DNA of 64,000 bases from Panaeolus papilionaceus. Lineage: Eukaryota > Basidiomycota > Agaricomycetes > Agaricales. Numbering within the stretch: the stretch's first letter is position 1; every line of letters starts with the position of its first letter. Location: assembly GCA_015501605.1 (NCBI GenBank), contig JADNRZ010000049.1:30587-94586 (forward strand), written 5' to 3'. Both the position numbers and the translations under genes were made by a program. The notes below the pieces were generated by a model. That model had not been told where the DNA came from and searched no databases. It saw only the letters and a program-made list of their open reading frames with translations. This document shows, in pieces, positions 1 to 13,825 of this stretch.

Positions 1-365
1 GGCTTGCTTTATTATTTACACAACACAAATAAATTTATGCCTTTACTCGTCTAATCATATTCAACCTTAATTCATTAGAAATAATAAAATTACTTACTAT
101 CACTGAGTGGCTCGATATGAGTAGATTCAATAATACCAGGATGACCTTCGACAACTCCAGACAATTTGTGTTCTGCCTGACGCCTTAAATGTTCTTGGTG
201 ACGAGCTTCAGCGTTGTCTTTAAGATTAGAACGGTTGCCGGGCTGGTCTCGATTTATTTCGAGGGTTCCAATAGGCCAAGATAGTAGAGGACGTACAGAA
301 CTATCAGCGTTCTTCTTGCTCGACAAACTTGTGTTCTTTTGAGTATGAGAATTAGACGAGGACAT
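1..365 (-). CDS. Unknown protein, N-terminal exon (partial)
   Basis: An open exon runs from an ATG at 365 down to about 98, where GTAAGT on the minus strand marks a splice donor. The rest of the gene continues beyond base 1. About 89 residues are visible. They are polar and rich in Ser, Asn and Glu, with a short motif SWPIGTLEINRD and a charged stretch HQEHLRRQAEHK. I do not recognise the family. It lies head-to-tail upstream of the RsfS-like gene region, with about 100 bp between this ATG and the stop of that gene. The call as a real gene rests on the clean donor and the uninterrupted exon. Confidence 0.5.
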
Positions 366-463
366 GGTGGTGAAGATGAGCAGAGTTGTTTAAAAATTAA
401 GACATTATCAAAGCCAGGTTAATATACTCCAAGTCTAACCAGAGACAATTTGACGTCAGATCG

Positions 464-1160
464 TCACCATTCTCCATTATTACCGAAATACTTTTCTCGA
501 GCACTTTTGCTGAGAATATGAATAGCAATATGTCCACCGTCAATCATAACCCAGTCAGTGCCCTTTTGTTTACCAGATTTCGAGGGTAATTCAAGTGGAG
601 TAGAATGTGTGAGGAGCTTTGAAATTTATTTCTTATGAGATAGAGTTCGATAAAGATATACCCCACATACCGCTTTCCGAACAAGTCTCACAACGGATTG
701 AATCGAACCTCGATCTTCAGTACCTTCCTTGACCTTGAAAATAGTTTAGTTGACGCATCTTTTTTTTTTTTTTAATTGACAAGCTAACCTGAGCGCTGAC
801 AACCCAACTCCATAGTCCACCTGTATCAGAGTCATAAGCACTCACGCCTGCATACGTTCCACCTCTCTTTCGGCGGCCGTGTGGACTGCGGAGAGGTAGT
901 GGTGGTCCTGGAGCTGGTTGAATTGCTGGAGCAATTGACAAAGCCGATTTCTCCAAGTGAGGAGACAAGACGAGCTGTGAATGTAAATGCTTCAAAATTT
1001 CAGGTGCATCTTGTGGTACTGGAGGAATGGCTGTTGTAGGAGTGAGTGTTGGTTGCTGTTCTTTAGACTTTGAGCCGTCTATAAACCATGGTAAAGTATG
1101 TTGTAGTCTTGAATATAAATGGATAGCAGACGTTGTTCTAGGTAATAGACTGAGCAACAT
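464..1160 (-). CDS. RsfS/Iojap-family mitochondrial ribosome silencing factor-like protein
   Basis: Three exons (1160-789, 733-671, 616-464) join in frame into a 195-residue protein. The N-terminus (MLLSLLPRTTSAIHLYSRLQ) is basic and hydrophobic, as expected for a mitochondrial presequence. The central block has GRRKRGGTYAG and AQVKEGTEDRG, and the last exon holds DWVMIDGGHIAIHILSKSAR, the signature of the RsfS/Iojap fold. Known family members bind the large ribosomal subunit protein uL14 and block subunit joining or help mitoribosome assembly; in yeasts the domain is found in Atp25. Here it stands alone without the Atp25 C-terminal half. The start is divergent from SHR3, 127 bp away. Confidence 0.85.
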
Positions 1161-1287
1161 TATGGTTGTGGTAATGAAGCATGTGTATCATCGGACTTTT
1201 AAAAATGTTGTTACATATGTACTACTTACAACGACTTGTAACTCCTTACCACTGACCACCTACCATCCTCAGGCTCTTGAAATTATT

Positions 1288-2106
1288 ATGGGTGTAAGAG
1301 CTGCAGTCGTAGTTTGTGTTACAAGCTTTCTATTGGGTATTCTTTTCTTTTCTTTTTATTTCTATATATTGATTTATTTGATTCACTAGGCGCTCTCTTC
1401 ACTCATTGGATCGCCGACTCTCTCACTCTTTGGAAGTCTCCAGTAACAGACGATCATCTTTGGACAGCAGCTTCTTACTATTCCATAATAGCAAAGGGTC
1501 CTCAAGAACCCTTATATTTCTTAGCAGCTGTTGTAATTCTTGGTGCAACTACTTTGTTATGGAGTCTCAACGACTTTAGAGCTGGAAACATCATGTTCGA
1601 CGGTGGAAGTATCTGTAAGTCTACTCCATCCTACAGCAATCCATTATCCTCATAATTATATTTCCTAGTCCTCTTTGCAACAACCGTTCTCATGTACATT
1701 AATACCGTCCTTCCAAGTAAGTCGACGGTAACCCCATCTCATCTATTCGCTTAACAACGTCCCTTTGATGTACTCAGGTCTATACGCCAAATTCTCTACA
1801 CTACCCTTTCATTCCCTCAAAGACCCCATGCCCCGTTTGCTCAGGAATGCAACTCTCGAGCTCGCCTCCAACCACCTCATTTGCTCAGTCGCTCTCACTG
1901 GTGTCTTGGCACTGCAGGCAGGCAGATTTTGGGTGGAGAGCACAGAGGACGAAGAGGATGATTTCGTAGTTTCAGAATCAGATGCCGTTGCTCAAGCCCA
2001 GGAACACCAGCTAAAGGGCAGGCGATCTCGCGCAAAAACACCAGAAATCAGCATTCGGGATGACAAGGTCAAACCTTTCTTGCAGCAAAGGGTCCAGGCG
2101 ACCTAA
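1288..2106 (+). CDS. SHR3: Shr3-family ER packaging chaperone for amino acid permeases
   Basis: Four exons (1288-1336, 1390-1614, 1669-1716, 1778-2106) give a 216-residue protein, the usual size for Shr3. It starts MGVRAAVVVCVTSFLLGALF and has four predicted membrane segments with family motifs such as HWIADSLTLWKSPVT, YYSIIAKGP, FDGGSI and LELASNHLICSVALTG. The C-terminal tail is acidic (EDEEDD) and then basic, facing the cytosol in known members. Shr3 resides in the ER membrane and keeps amino acid permeases folded for COPII export. All splice junctions keep frame. It shares a 127-bp divergent promoter with the RsfS-like gene. Confidence 0.92.
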
Positions 2107-2480
2107 CCTTCTCCCATTCGGATAAAAGAATAAACAAGAAAAATACAGTAACCGATCACCAATGACCCTTCTACTACCACCTATTTCATCTATTTGTTCT
2201 TCAACCCCAACTACTGCAACTGCTTGTTATTTACGATCCGTTTCTCGATTCCTTTTATTGCATTATGGATTGTAGTCACTAGCTATAGCTTTCGTTTCCG
2301 TCCAATTTTCTTTTGTGTTTTCCCTTACCAAAATATAGTTCACAGTACACCTTGTGTCAACTTTCAACAGCGTCATTTTATTCCAATTCATCAACACGAA
2401 TCCCGACTCCCGACCTCATTGGCATATAAAAAATTATGGGATTATTGAAACGAAAAATAAATTAACTCGCATCTACGAAT

Positions 2481-4749
<2,269 letters not shown>

Positions 4750-4826
4750 TAAGAAAGGAATGTTTGGAATTTATTTTAAATCCTATTTATTCCAATTTCT
4801 ACAATTTTATTTGCTCTTGTTTCATC
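4750..4826. promoter_or_regulatory. 77-bp divergent promoter between MDM38 and ALKBH1-like gene
   Basis: Only 77 bp separate the two opposing start codons, so core promoter elements and 5' leaders must overlap. The segment is T-rich on the plus strand, with no clear TATA box. Confidence 0.6.
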
Positions 4827-6287
4827 ATGACTCTCCTTACTCCAGATACTCCAGAATACAACAAGGCTCAAAAACAATTTCTAAAGGCTACTAAGAACAG
4901 GAAACAGGATTTACAATCAGAATGGTCTCCATTCAGAGCAGCTGAAAAGCGTTTTAAAGCAAGATTTCCACCTCCAGACTTATCATCGGTTCTTGATCTT
5001 GCCACAAAAGATCAGGGACGACACCAGGAAATCCTTAGCGGAGGTTGGGTTGGGTCTCTAGATGCATGCGAGACAATTCAGATATCACCAAAGGAACAGG
5101 TCTATACAATTCCACGTATCCCAGGTATATATACATAATAATTATCATTCGACCTACTCAAATAAATATCATGTAGGCCTTGTTATCCTTCCGTCTTTCT
5201 TATCCCATGACCAACAAAAGACCCTCATAAAATGGTCTTTATCTGAACATGCCAAACCACCAAACGATACGAACCTTGACACTCACTATATTCTCCCAGA
5301 AAAAGGTCTTTGGAATGCGTATCTTGACGTGCTTGACGAAACCCGCGATGATTATCTAGTCCAACCAAGGGCATCAAACTCAAGTTCTGTATTGGTCGAT
5401 AATCCTGGGCCCAGACAGTTGGTCAATAATACCCCTGCATCCCTCGATACTCTGGACAGCATCAATACAACTCCAAAGTTACCTGCCGCTCCTTCACCAA
5501 CGATCCAACCCACACTTGTTTCCAACCTTGTCTCTAAACTTCGGTGGGCCAATATTGGCTGGTATTACCATTGGGGTACCAAGCAATATGATTTCACAAA
5601 AGGAAAAGCACCGATAAATCCCAACCTTCGTACGTTGTGTAAATCTGCTGTGAGGGCTGTCGATTGGTCACAGGTTCATGCTGCAAGTGATGAGGGATGG
5701 GGAGAACATGGTCCTGATTGGCATACTTGGGAGGAGACCTATGGTATGTTTTTGAAGCTGAACCTTTTATTTAAAATTGTTCTCTGAAAAGTGCCAGAAC
5801 CTGATGCTGGTATTGTCAACTTCTATCAAGAAAAGGTCATCACTTTTTATCTAAAAAATTAGAAATACCAAAATGCTGATCAAGTTTTGCAGGACACGCT
5901 CATGGCGCACGTCGATCGCTCTGAAGTCTGCGCAACCTCACCTCTAGTTTCCATTTCGTATGTTGTTTTATCTGTGATAGATATATGTTTTGAAATTAAC
6001 AAAATCATAGACTCGGAAACGCTTCTGTGTTCTTAATTGGGGGATTAACAAGAGATTCGGATCCTATTCCTATCCTTTTGAGATCTGGGGATGTTGTTAT
6101 CATGTCTGGACCGGCCTGTCGACGAGCATACCATGGTGTCCCTCGTATCTTGGAAGGAACACTACCACCTCATCTGCAAGACGGAGACTCTAATTGGGAA
6201 CCATATTCGAAATATATTCGTAGCAGTAGAATTAATGTCAACGTTCGACAAGTATTTCCAATAGGATTCCAGCCCAATTTTGATTAG
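4827..6287 (+). CDS. ALKBH1: ALKBH1-like Fe(II)/2-oxoglutarate dioxygenase
   Basis: Five exons (4827-5124, 5177-5743, 5792-5835, 5893-5957, 6011-6287) join in frame to 416 residues. The C-terminal half is the AlkB double-stranded beta-helix: AHVDRSE gives the H-x-D iron ligands, CRRAYHGVPRI the distal histidine, and RSSRINVNVRQ the R-x5-R pair that binds 2-oxoglutarate and substrate. The N-terminal half has PGLVILPSFLS and WANIGWYYHWGTKQYDF, as in the ALKBH1 group. Such enzymes oxidatively demethylate DNA or tRNA; the exact substrate cannot be read here. A Ser/Pro-rich insert near residues 165-215 has no obvious domain. Confidence 0.9.
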
Positions 6288-6388
6288 ATAATAAAATAAT
6301 AACTGTACAGTTCATGAGTTAATTATCCCACGCATCAATTTCTAACCTTCATCACTATCGCTGCCAGTGTCAAGCGCATCAGTTCAAA

Positions 6389-6828
6389 ATGGAAAACGAC
6401 CAAGTCAGTCTATTGTTTACCCTCTAAATCTATCACTAAATTCATAATTTACAGGGTATCCTCGTCGACCTCTACGTCCCCCGCAAGTGCGCTGCTACCA
6501 GTGAGTGGAAACAAACGGAAACACCCAAAAATCGGCATTGAAGTTTGGATTGACGAATCTTTCAGACCGACTGATCACCTCAAAGGACCATGCTTCTGTT
6601 CAAATTAGCATTATCGACGTCGATGCCAATGGTCGTGCTTTGAACACCAGCACCACTTTTGCCCTCTGCGGCCAGGTTCGTTCACAGGGAGAGAGCGATG
6701 ATTCGCTTAACAGACTGGCAACTAAGGCTGGACGTGAGTAACATTCTTATTATTCTTTTTTTTATTATCTTGTTTTAATAAACTTTGTTTCAAAAGTTCT
6801 CCGCAATGTCTGGTCATACCAAAAGTAA
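6389..6828 (+). CDS. RPS21: 40S ribosomal protein eS21
   Basis: Four exons (6389-6403, 6455-6500, 6566-6733, 6797-6828) encode 86 residues, the normal eS21 length. The protein starts MENDQGILVDLYVPRKCAAT and carries NRLITSKDHASVQI and GQVRSQGESDDSLNRLA, all diagnostic of this small-subunit protein, which sits near the mRNA exit and helps 20S pre-rRNA maturation. The first coding exon is only five codons long, a common layout for fungal ribosomal protein genes in which an early intron supports expression. The last exon is ten codons. Confidence 0.96.
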
Positions 6829-6906
6829 TAGAGACGATGTTGTATGATGAGCTTTTTCGCTATTGATCCTTTTTTTTGATATAAATTGGGTTGTAAGATA
6901 TTTGAA

Positions 6907-6914
6907 TCACGTGA
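6907..6914. promoter_or_regulatory. TCACGTGA E-box upstream of GYP7
   Basis: A palindromic TCACGTGA lies about 100 bp upstream of the GYP7 start. This is the core recognised by bHLH factors of the Cbf1/USF type in fungi. Three further TCACGTGA copies lie in other intergenic stretches of this window. Confidence 0.4.
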
Positions 6915-7007
6915 CATGGCGGGATTGAGTCTTAATTGAGCGCAGCTGTGTCTTTTGAACTTTGCAATACGCAGTCATCCAGCAACCACCACCACCATCT
7001 CTGCCTT

Positions 7008-10000
7008 ATGGTTAGTCTCAGAGATAGCCCAATAGACAGTAATCTATCAACGATATCTGTTGGTTTATTCTTTTATTTCTTTTCTTTTCAATCTATATCT
7101 AATAACTTGATATTCTTCAGAACGAATCTATGGTCGAAATCAAGAGAACAGATGATCCACAGACAACAACGACCCTCAGATCAGAAGAGGACGACAAGTA
7201 TCGTCTAATATATTCAAAGAGCAAGGTCTATGTAAATCCTACAGCCTATGCTCGAGATAATATTCCGGGCTTTGTTGCACTTGTAAAGCGGGTCAGCTAT
7301 ACTATCTTGATTGCCGTCTGTCTGTCTCATGAATATCATCTTTAATCTCTTAGGAAGCATTTAATCCTACTTATCTTTTGGCATGGATCCCAGAATCATT
7401 ACTCAACGAGAAAGGTACATCAGAGTGGGACAAGTTTGTGAAAGTAGAGGAGCAGACAGAGGAAGATGACGATGGTATGTTCATCTCCTCCCCCTTCCTA
7501 TCCTGAATCATTTATCATTGGTCGCTCTTCTAGACATAGTCCTCATCGACCTACCAACTCAACGGCCAGAGTCATATGCATTCTCTGTTCCTTTAACGTC
7601 AATATATTCACTCGTCATGACTCCACCTTCACTTTCTTCATGGCGTAAGCTTTATTATCTCGTTTCCTATCCCAGAAACTAATCTATTTAGACGGATCCA
7701 TGCGAATAAACCTCATAAATGGCGATACACTCCCTGTTCTGCATTTCCACGACGACGAGTCTCTTTCTTTCACTTACCAGAGTCCCCGCACTGCCAAACC
7801 TACTTCGGGCGTGACTCCATATCCACCACCGCCTACCGAAGGATCCACTCATGTCCCAAAACCAATCAATTCCTGGGGGGGTGAAGACTTGCTTTCCCGT
7901 CTCAAGAACTATGCCCATCTCCTTCGTTCCACCCTCCAGTCTTCACTCTTCCTGGTCGATCCGTCGCGAGCTGACATTGAAGCCCACTCCACACAAATAT
8001 TCTCTGACGATGCAGTAGATGATATTCTCGCCCAATCTTCTTTTGCAAACTCTCATTCCCCAGTTCCGGCTCACCGCCGACCTCGTCCTATTTCAGCATC
8101 CAGTTCACCCAACCTCTATTCAAGCCGGACGTCAGTCTTGCATCGTTCACTAGGCTCCCCACTCTCCCCTCCCACTCCTTCATCGTCATCGTCATCTTCC
8201 ATGCCACCCACGTCGGCACAGGCTCGCATGGCCCTCTTGCAGTCATTTTCAAACATCACAAGGGCTACGAGACATGCAGCTCAAAACATACTCTCACATC
8301 CATTGGCGAAACCCATTGTTCCTCACCTGCCTGAACCTGTCAAAAGTCTTGTTAATGCTGATGGGGAATGGGAATGGGGAAGCTGGGTCGAAAAGGGTGG
8401 AGTAGGCGAATTTGAAAGTGCTAGAGTTTATCTGGCGCGATGGGCTAGGATAGTTGCTGAGGAAGGGGAGAGGGCTCGGAGAAAGGAGGCCCAAGCTCTA
8501 CCCGCAGTGAATACCTCATCCTCACATGAAGATTCATCTTTGGGCATATTCGAGCTACTGCATTCGACCTCCAATTTGCCGACCCCCAAGTCGTCCAGGG
8601 ATCCTACACATCCAGTGGATGAAAAGACGTGGGCAAGTTGGTTTGACAGCAAAGGAAGGCCTATTGTCATGGTCGAGACTATGAGGCGGGAGATATTCAG
8701 GCGGGGTATCAGTCCAAAAGGTACTCTCAGACAGAAGGTCTGGCCTTTCCTTTTAGGCGTCCTTCCATGGGAAGGTACAACAGCCGAAAGGGACGAGTTA
8801 TGGAAGCAGAAATGGTAGGCCAAAGACACGATATCTCTATATATACTGTCTAACTTTACCTCCTAGTGCAGAATATGAAGCATTCAAGGATGAGTGGTGT
8901 GGTGTACCAGATGTTTTCGACAGTCCCAAGGTTCTCGAGGTAACTACGAAGTATATCTATGACAGCACCAGCACTGAATTTTTTGCGTAGGAGCGTCACC
9001 GCATTGACGTGGATTGCCGGCGAACAGACCGCAACCAACCAATGTTTGCAGCACCCGCGCATATCGACACAACAGATATTGATGACGAAAAAGTTAATCA
9101 CCAACGTCACCATTCCATTATATCACCAAACATGAACGATATTGGAGCGCAATCACCGAGCAACGAACATGTCGACCGCATGGCCGGTATTTTGCTCACT
9201 TATAACTTCTATGAAAAGGAGCTGGGTTTGTCATCTGTATCCATCTTCTGGGCTACTTTGCTGATATTGAACACCTCAGGCTATGTACAGGGGATGTCGG
9301 ATCTTTGCGCACCTATCTACATTATCACGGGGGGAGATGAGCCCCTCACATTTTGGTGTTTTGTCCAGGTCATGGAACAAATGGTCTGTCGAAATCTTTT
9401 TTTTCCTTTTTTTTTTTTCCTTTTTTCCTTTTTTCTTTTTATGTCTGAGACTGAGGTGTAAAACCTTGGAACAGAAACAAAATTTCTTGCGAGATCAAAG
9501 TGGAATGAAAAATCAATTGTCGATGCTACAGCAGCTGATTGAAGTTATGGACCCCGAGTTATTTCGCCATTTGGGTGAGCCGATCAGTCGCCCATAATGA
9601 CATAGGCCTCTCGCTAACTATAATTCTGACACAGAAAAAACTGACGGCCTCAACCTATTCTTCTGCTTCAGGTAAGTCTTTCAAGGATGGACTCATCGAG
9701 CATAATCACGCAGAATGTTCATGTACAGATGGGTACTCATCGCATTCAAGCGCGAATTTCCTTTCGAAGATGTTCTACGCCTCTGGGAAGTACTTTGGAC
9801 AAGTTATTACACCCCCTCATTTGTTCTCTTCGTCGCCCTCGCCGTGCTCGAGTCCCATAGAGATATGATTCTGCGGTATCTAGTCGAGGTATGCTCATCA
9901 TTGTACCATATAACATGAGGTTTTGACCATATATCTGCAGTTTGACGAGATTCTAAAGTACTGCAACGAGCTTAGCATGACGATTGAGCTGGATAGCACA

Positions 10001-10261
10001 CTTGCTCAAGCAGAAGTCCTTTGGCTATCGTTTGCTCAACTTGTAGCCGACATCGATCGTCGCGCAGCAGAGCAACAATCTACCTCTGGGAACAACCTTA
10101 GACGTCGGTCTGCAGGTGGAAGTCAACTGAAGGCTGCCGCTGCCAGTGTGGCGACAACGCAAATATCAAGCGAACTGAGGGGTTTGCTCAAAAGATCTCC
10201 AGGTTTAATTTCACCTGCCATTTCCAAGTCTTCGTCAGCTTCATCTTCAGTATCTAAATAG
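7008..10261 (+). CDS. GYP7: TBC-domain Rab GTPase-activating protein, Gyp7/TBC1D15 type
   Basis: A gene of about ten introns. The N-terminal part has YRLIYSKSKVYVNPTAYARD and NIPGFVALVKR, the lipid/Rab-binding-like region of Gyp7. A Ser/Pro-rich linker follows (about 7990-8220). The TBC domain begins at KGTLRQKVWPFLLGVLPWEG, with the arginine finger in RIDVDCRRTDR and the glutamine finger in YVQGMSDLCAP, so both catalytic residues are present. Gyp7 stimulates GTP hydrolysis on the vacuolar Rab Ypt7. The first exon may be only the ATG at 7008-7010, followed by a good intron with branch site CTAATAAC and acceptor TTCAG at 7120. If not, translation starts at the in-frame ATG at 7130. The C-terminus is Ser-rich. 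Confidence 0.88.
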
Positions 10262-10586
10262 TTTACTTGTATTAGTTTTTTCAGCTCATTGGCTATCCCG
10301 AAGTTATCATATTGTAGTATCACCCACCATACTCTGAATTCGGACAAATCTGTATTTATATGAAGGCGTAATGTATTGCATTCCCACCACATGAGTTAGT
10401 TGACAGATAAGGCGCCTATCGAGCTGTCCTTTCAGTAACATTCTACCCACTAGTCGTGATGTTCCCGAGTACAAACTCTGTAGCCAAATTGCTGGCGCAA
10501 GCCAATATATTTCGGTGATGTCACGCAGGGAGCATTGGGACGCTATGCTTTTACGTTCTTTACGTATCAATCGACCCTTTCAGTTC

Positions 10587-10594
10587 TATAAAAG
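10587..10594 (+). promoter_or_regulatory. TATA-like box at the aprataxin gene
   Basis: TATAAAAG ends five bases before the ATG at 10599. If it is the working TATA box, transcription would begin downstream of that ATG and translation would instead start at the in-frame ATG at 10671. Confidence 0.35.
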
Positions 10595-10598
10595 CGTT

Positions 10599-11793
10599 AT
10601 GTCGACCCCATTTTCAAGCTCTCAACCGTCCCAAACACAACCAGAGAAGCGGAAAACGTCAAAATCTGCCATGTCCGACAACAATCTCACAATCCTTCGT
10701 CGATATGCAGGGTGTCCAAACCCTAGCGATGTTCTACCCAAGTCTGTTCTTTTTGCGGAGACCGACAATACCCTGACTGTCTTTGACGCCTTTCCAAAGT
10801 CCATGTTTCATTTTCTCGTCTTGCCTAAATCCCAGGCAGCTCCAGAAGACGAGGAGAATGAATCATCTCAACCGACATTGTTTCAATTTGTCAACTCCTC
10901 CAGGTCGCGCAAATCCAAGGACTCCACCAAACCCACACAGAACCTACCGACAGCGCATCAACTACGGAACCTGCCCACCATGCTCAGCAATCTGCCGAAA
11001 ACACAGTCCAAGGAGATTCTTCAGAGTATGGAGGTTGCAGCGCTTAGTGTAAAAAAGGACATCGAAGAGGAGATGGTACGGTTGTATGGTTGGAAATGGG
11101 AGGTATGGATAGGGTTTCATGCCGTTCCATCGATGGAGTGAGTTCGAACTTCACCTTTCCGATATGAGGGTCATGATCAATGCTGAAGACGCGTCGCGTC
11201 ACAATGAACCCCTATCTATCTTCCTTCTGAGAACTGACGCCCACATTGACCCACAGACATCTCCACCTCCACGTTATTTCAGCAGATCTCATCTCCGAGA
11301 GACTCAAGAATAAGAAGCATTACAACACATTCCATCCGAAACTCGGATTTTTCATTCCATTAAACGATGTTCTAGACTGGTTTGATGCAGCCGAAGGATT
11401 CCTCGAAACACAGGTAAATGCTGTATCTCGACTTCCTTTCAGATATGTCAGCCAACCTTTGGATGAAAGATTAGGTCTCTAGCGTCACTGCGCCACATTC
11501 TCAAACAGGAACTAGTTTGCTTCCATTGCGAACAGATAATTAACAACATGCCTACGCTGAAGAAGCATCTCCAAGACGAATGGAATAAGCTCGACAAACA
11601 AAAGAAGGCCGGACAAGCTCGAATGGCCAAGTTTGCAGCAGCAGCCGAAAAGAGGCGATTAAGACTTGAAGCTGAAGAGAGTAAGAAAAGGAAGTCATCG
11701 GATATCGAGGAACTGGGCACAGAGGCAGATCAGACGTCCTCTGACCATGTCGACCATCACGACAAGAAGCGAAGGACCCAGGAAGCAGAGTGA
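10599..11793 (+). CDS. HNT3: Aprataxin-like HIT/zinc-finger DNA repair protein (Hnt3)
   Basis: Three exons (10599-11137, 11257-11413, 11470-11793). The first carries ILRRYAGCPNP and TVFDAFPKSMFHFLVLPKSQ; the second contains the HIT triad HLHLHVIS; the third a zinc finger with CFHC and the HL pair after NNMPTLKK. This order (HIT, then C-terminal zinc finger) is that of aprataxin/Hnt3, a nuclear enzyme that removes 5'-AMP from abortive DNA ligation ends. The C-terminus is strongly basic and acidic (KKRKSSD), probably a nuclear localisation region. The start is uncertain: 10671 gives a shorter protein starting MSDNNLTILRR. The second intron is short, 56 nt, with acceptor AAAG. Confidence 0.88.
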
Positions 11794-11931
11794 GTTACAA
11801 AAAGCAAGACAGCTCTGCGTCACGGATTTCATATAACGTCCGTGTGTAATACACAAGTGTCAATATCATATATCACAAACTATCGAATTCAGGTTCAACA
11901 AGGGTATAGTGCCTGTCATTCCTCAGAAGAC

Positions 11932-13710
11932 TCAAGCCTGTGGTTGCGTGTCGGGTTTCTTAAACACCCTGGACTTCTCGCTAGCCTTTCTAATGGCCCA
12001 AGTGAGCTCGTAAGTCATTACCGCATCTGCAGTAGATGTCAATACGGATAATCATTAATAATAATCTATGCATCATACCTTCATAAGTGCACAGGATCCG
12101 AGAACCAGCCTCTTCGTCCACATCCTCAATTACGTCAATCCAGTTGGAAATTTCAGAGAAGAAAGGGTCGTCGTCGGCAAAACGCATCGTTGTTTCGTTG
12201 TCATCCCCAGGCTTACGGATATAGAGAACAGGTTGCACATAGGGATTGACTAGCCTGTAGGTTGCTCGTTAGTAAGACGGTCATAAACGAAGGGCAAAAA
12301 ATCCTACTTGAGAGAATATCCATCTGCATATACTTCGAATTCGCAACTGTAGTTTTGGCCTTGGAGTGCCACAATGTGCGTAAAGGAGCCGACTGCACCG
12401 CTTCCGTACTTCCTGTTATATGTAGACATCGACACTCAGTAAGATGGCTAGATGATATGGGGTACACCTTTCACCAATTAGCAGCAGTCACTCGGGGTAT
12501 ACGGTTTTCAGGTGCGATCTTGCTTTCGTCAATGGACATCTTGGATAGTTGACCAGCCTCTTCGTCCCACTCGAGAGAATGCGCCTGTACACTGGATATA
12601 TCTACTTCGCCCCCAAAATAACGTGAGAGATCGCAAAAATGGGTGCCTTGTTCTATAATTGGGCCAGCGCTAATTATGAAAAGAGAGGCATTAATAATGA
12701 GGCGCTTGGTTGTGGTGGATTAAATAAATACCTTCGTGATTTGTCCCACCAATCTGGCTTAGCGATAGCCTCGTAAGCACACGCATATCGGGCGACAGTA
12801 CTCATGACGCTCAAATTGTTGTCTTCAAGAATTCGTTTCATCATCTGGACGGCTTTGAGATAACGCAGCATGTATCTTCACAGACAACTGAGGTTAGTGA
12901 ATGTTGTGGGCGATCAGAGCTGACTGACCCAACGGAGCAGATGGTCTTTGACTCATCTATCCTCTTAGCAATGCTATAAGCTTGTGGTATCTCTTCTTCC
13001 GAACCGGTGGCGACAGGTTTTTCAATAAAGAGAGCAACACCTGGGAGGGCTTGTAAGATTTGTGCCTCCAAGTCACGACCAGGTTGATCGGTGCCGCGGA
13101 ACATGGGAGGGCTACCAATGACGACAGCTCTGGGTTTCTCTCGCGGGTTCATGTTTTTGAGATATTCTTCGAAGGATTTGAAGACACGTGTATCTTGATA
13201 AGCAGATACGACGAATGACTCGCATTTCTTTTGCAAGACGGCAGTTGCGCGCTCGATGCTTGGGTCGATCAACGCGACCACTTTGAGCCGAGGTCCAAGT
13301 TTACTGAGAAGAGTGAATGTTGATTAAAATGTATTAAAGTGCAAAGAGGCAAGGACATACTGCTCGAAGCGGAATGAGTGGTTCCAAGGACCTTCATCGG
13401 ACCCTATAGGAGCAAGGCGTGTGGTGAGGGTGAGATAGGGGGTTCATACGGAGTAACTGGTACATTACCGAACATGATATTTCCAGCACCAACAAATACG
13501 ACGTTGAACTGGTTGGCTCCACCAAGCGCATCTGCCCTGTTTATATATCAAGATTCGTCAAGTCTGAAGCATCTATTTTACTATTATTACGACGCACCTT
13601 CCCATTGGTATGAGCTTAGCTGGGTCCATCGAAGGACGGCGTGAGGCCAAAGAAGGCCTCCGAGAAGCAGTCAAAGGTGGTGTTGTAGTGGAAGAATCAG
13701 CGTGTTGCAT
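11932..13710 (-). CDS. Gfo/Idh/MocA-family NAD(P)-dependent oxidoreductase
   Basis: The gene reads from an ATG at 13710 to TGA at 11932 with about seven introns. The N-terminus is Ser/Thr-rich with two SRRPS repeats (possible kinase sites). The Rossmann fold follows as NVVFVGAGNIMFG, then a second strand LKVVALIDPS, and the family motif LFIEKPVATG with the Glu-Lys-Pro of the catalytic loop. The C-terminal half has GPIIEQGTHFCDLSRYFGG, with the conserved histidine region, and KYGSGAVGSFTH. Such enzymes oxidise sugars, inositols or related polyols; the substrate is not predictable here. Frame is kept at the exon joins I checked, including the last one (CTYE-DAVMTYELTWAI). Confidence 0.85.
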
Positions 13711-13809
13711 GACGGTTTAAAGAAAGAAGGTAAGATAGGTCGAATGATTAATTTATATAAGAAAAAAAGAGGAAAAGATGTGGAGTAGCCTATCGAAATG
13801 ATTATAATA

Positions 13810-13817
13810 TCACGTGA
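13810..13817. promoter_or_regulatory. TCACGTGA E-box between two minus-strand genes
   Basis: A TCACGTGA palindrome lies 100 bp upstream of the oxidoreductase start and just past the stop of the neighbouring coiled-coil gene. Confidence 0.35.
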
Positions 13818-13825
13818 GTATTAAA

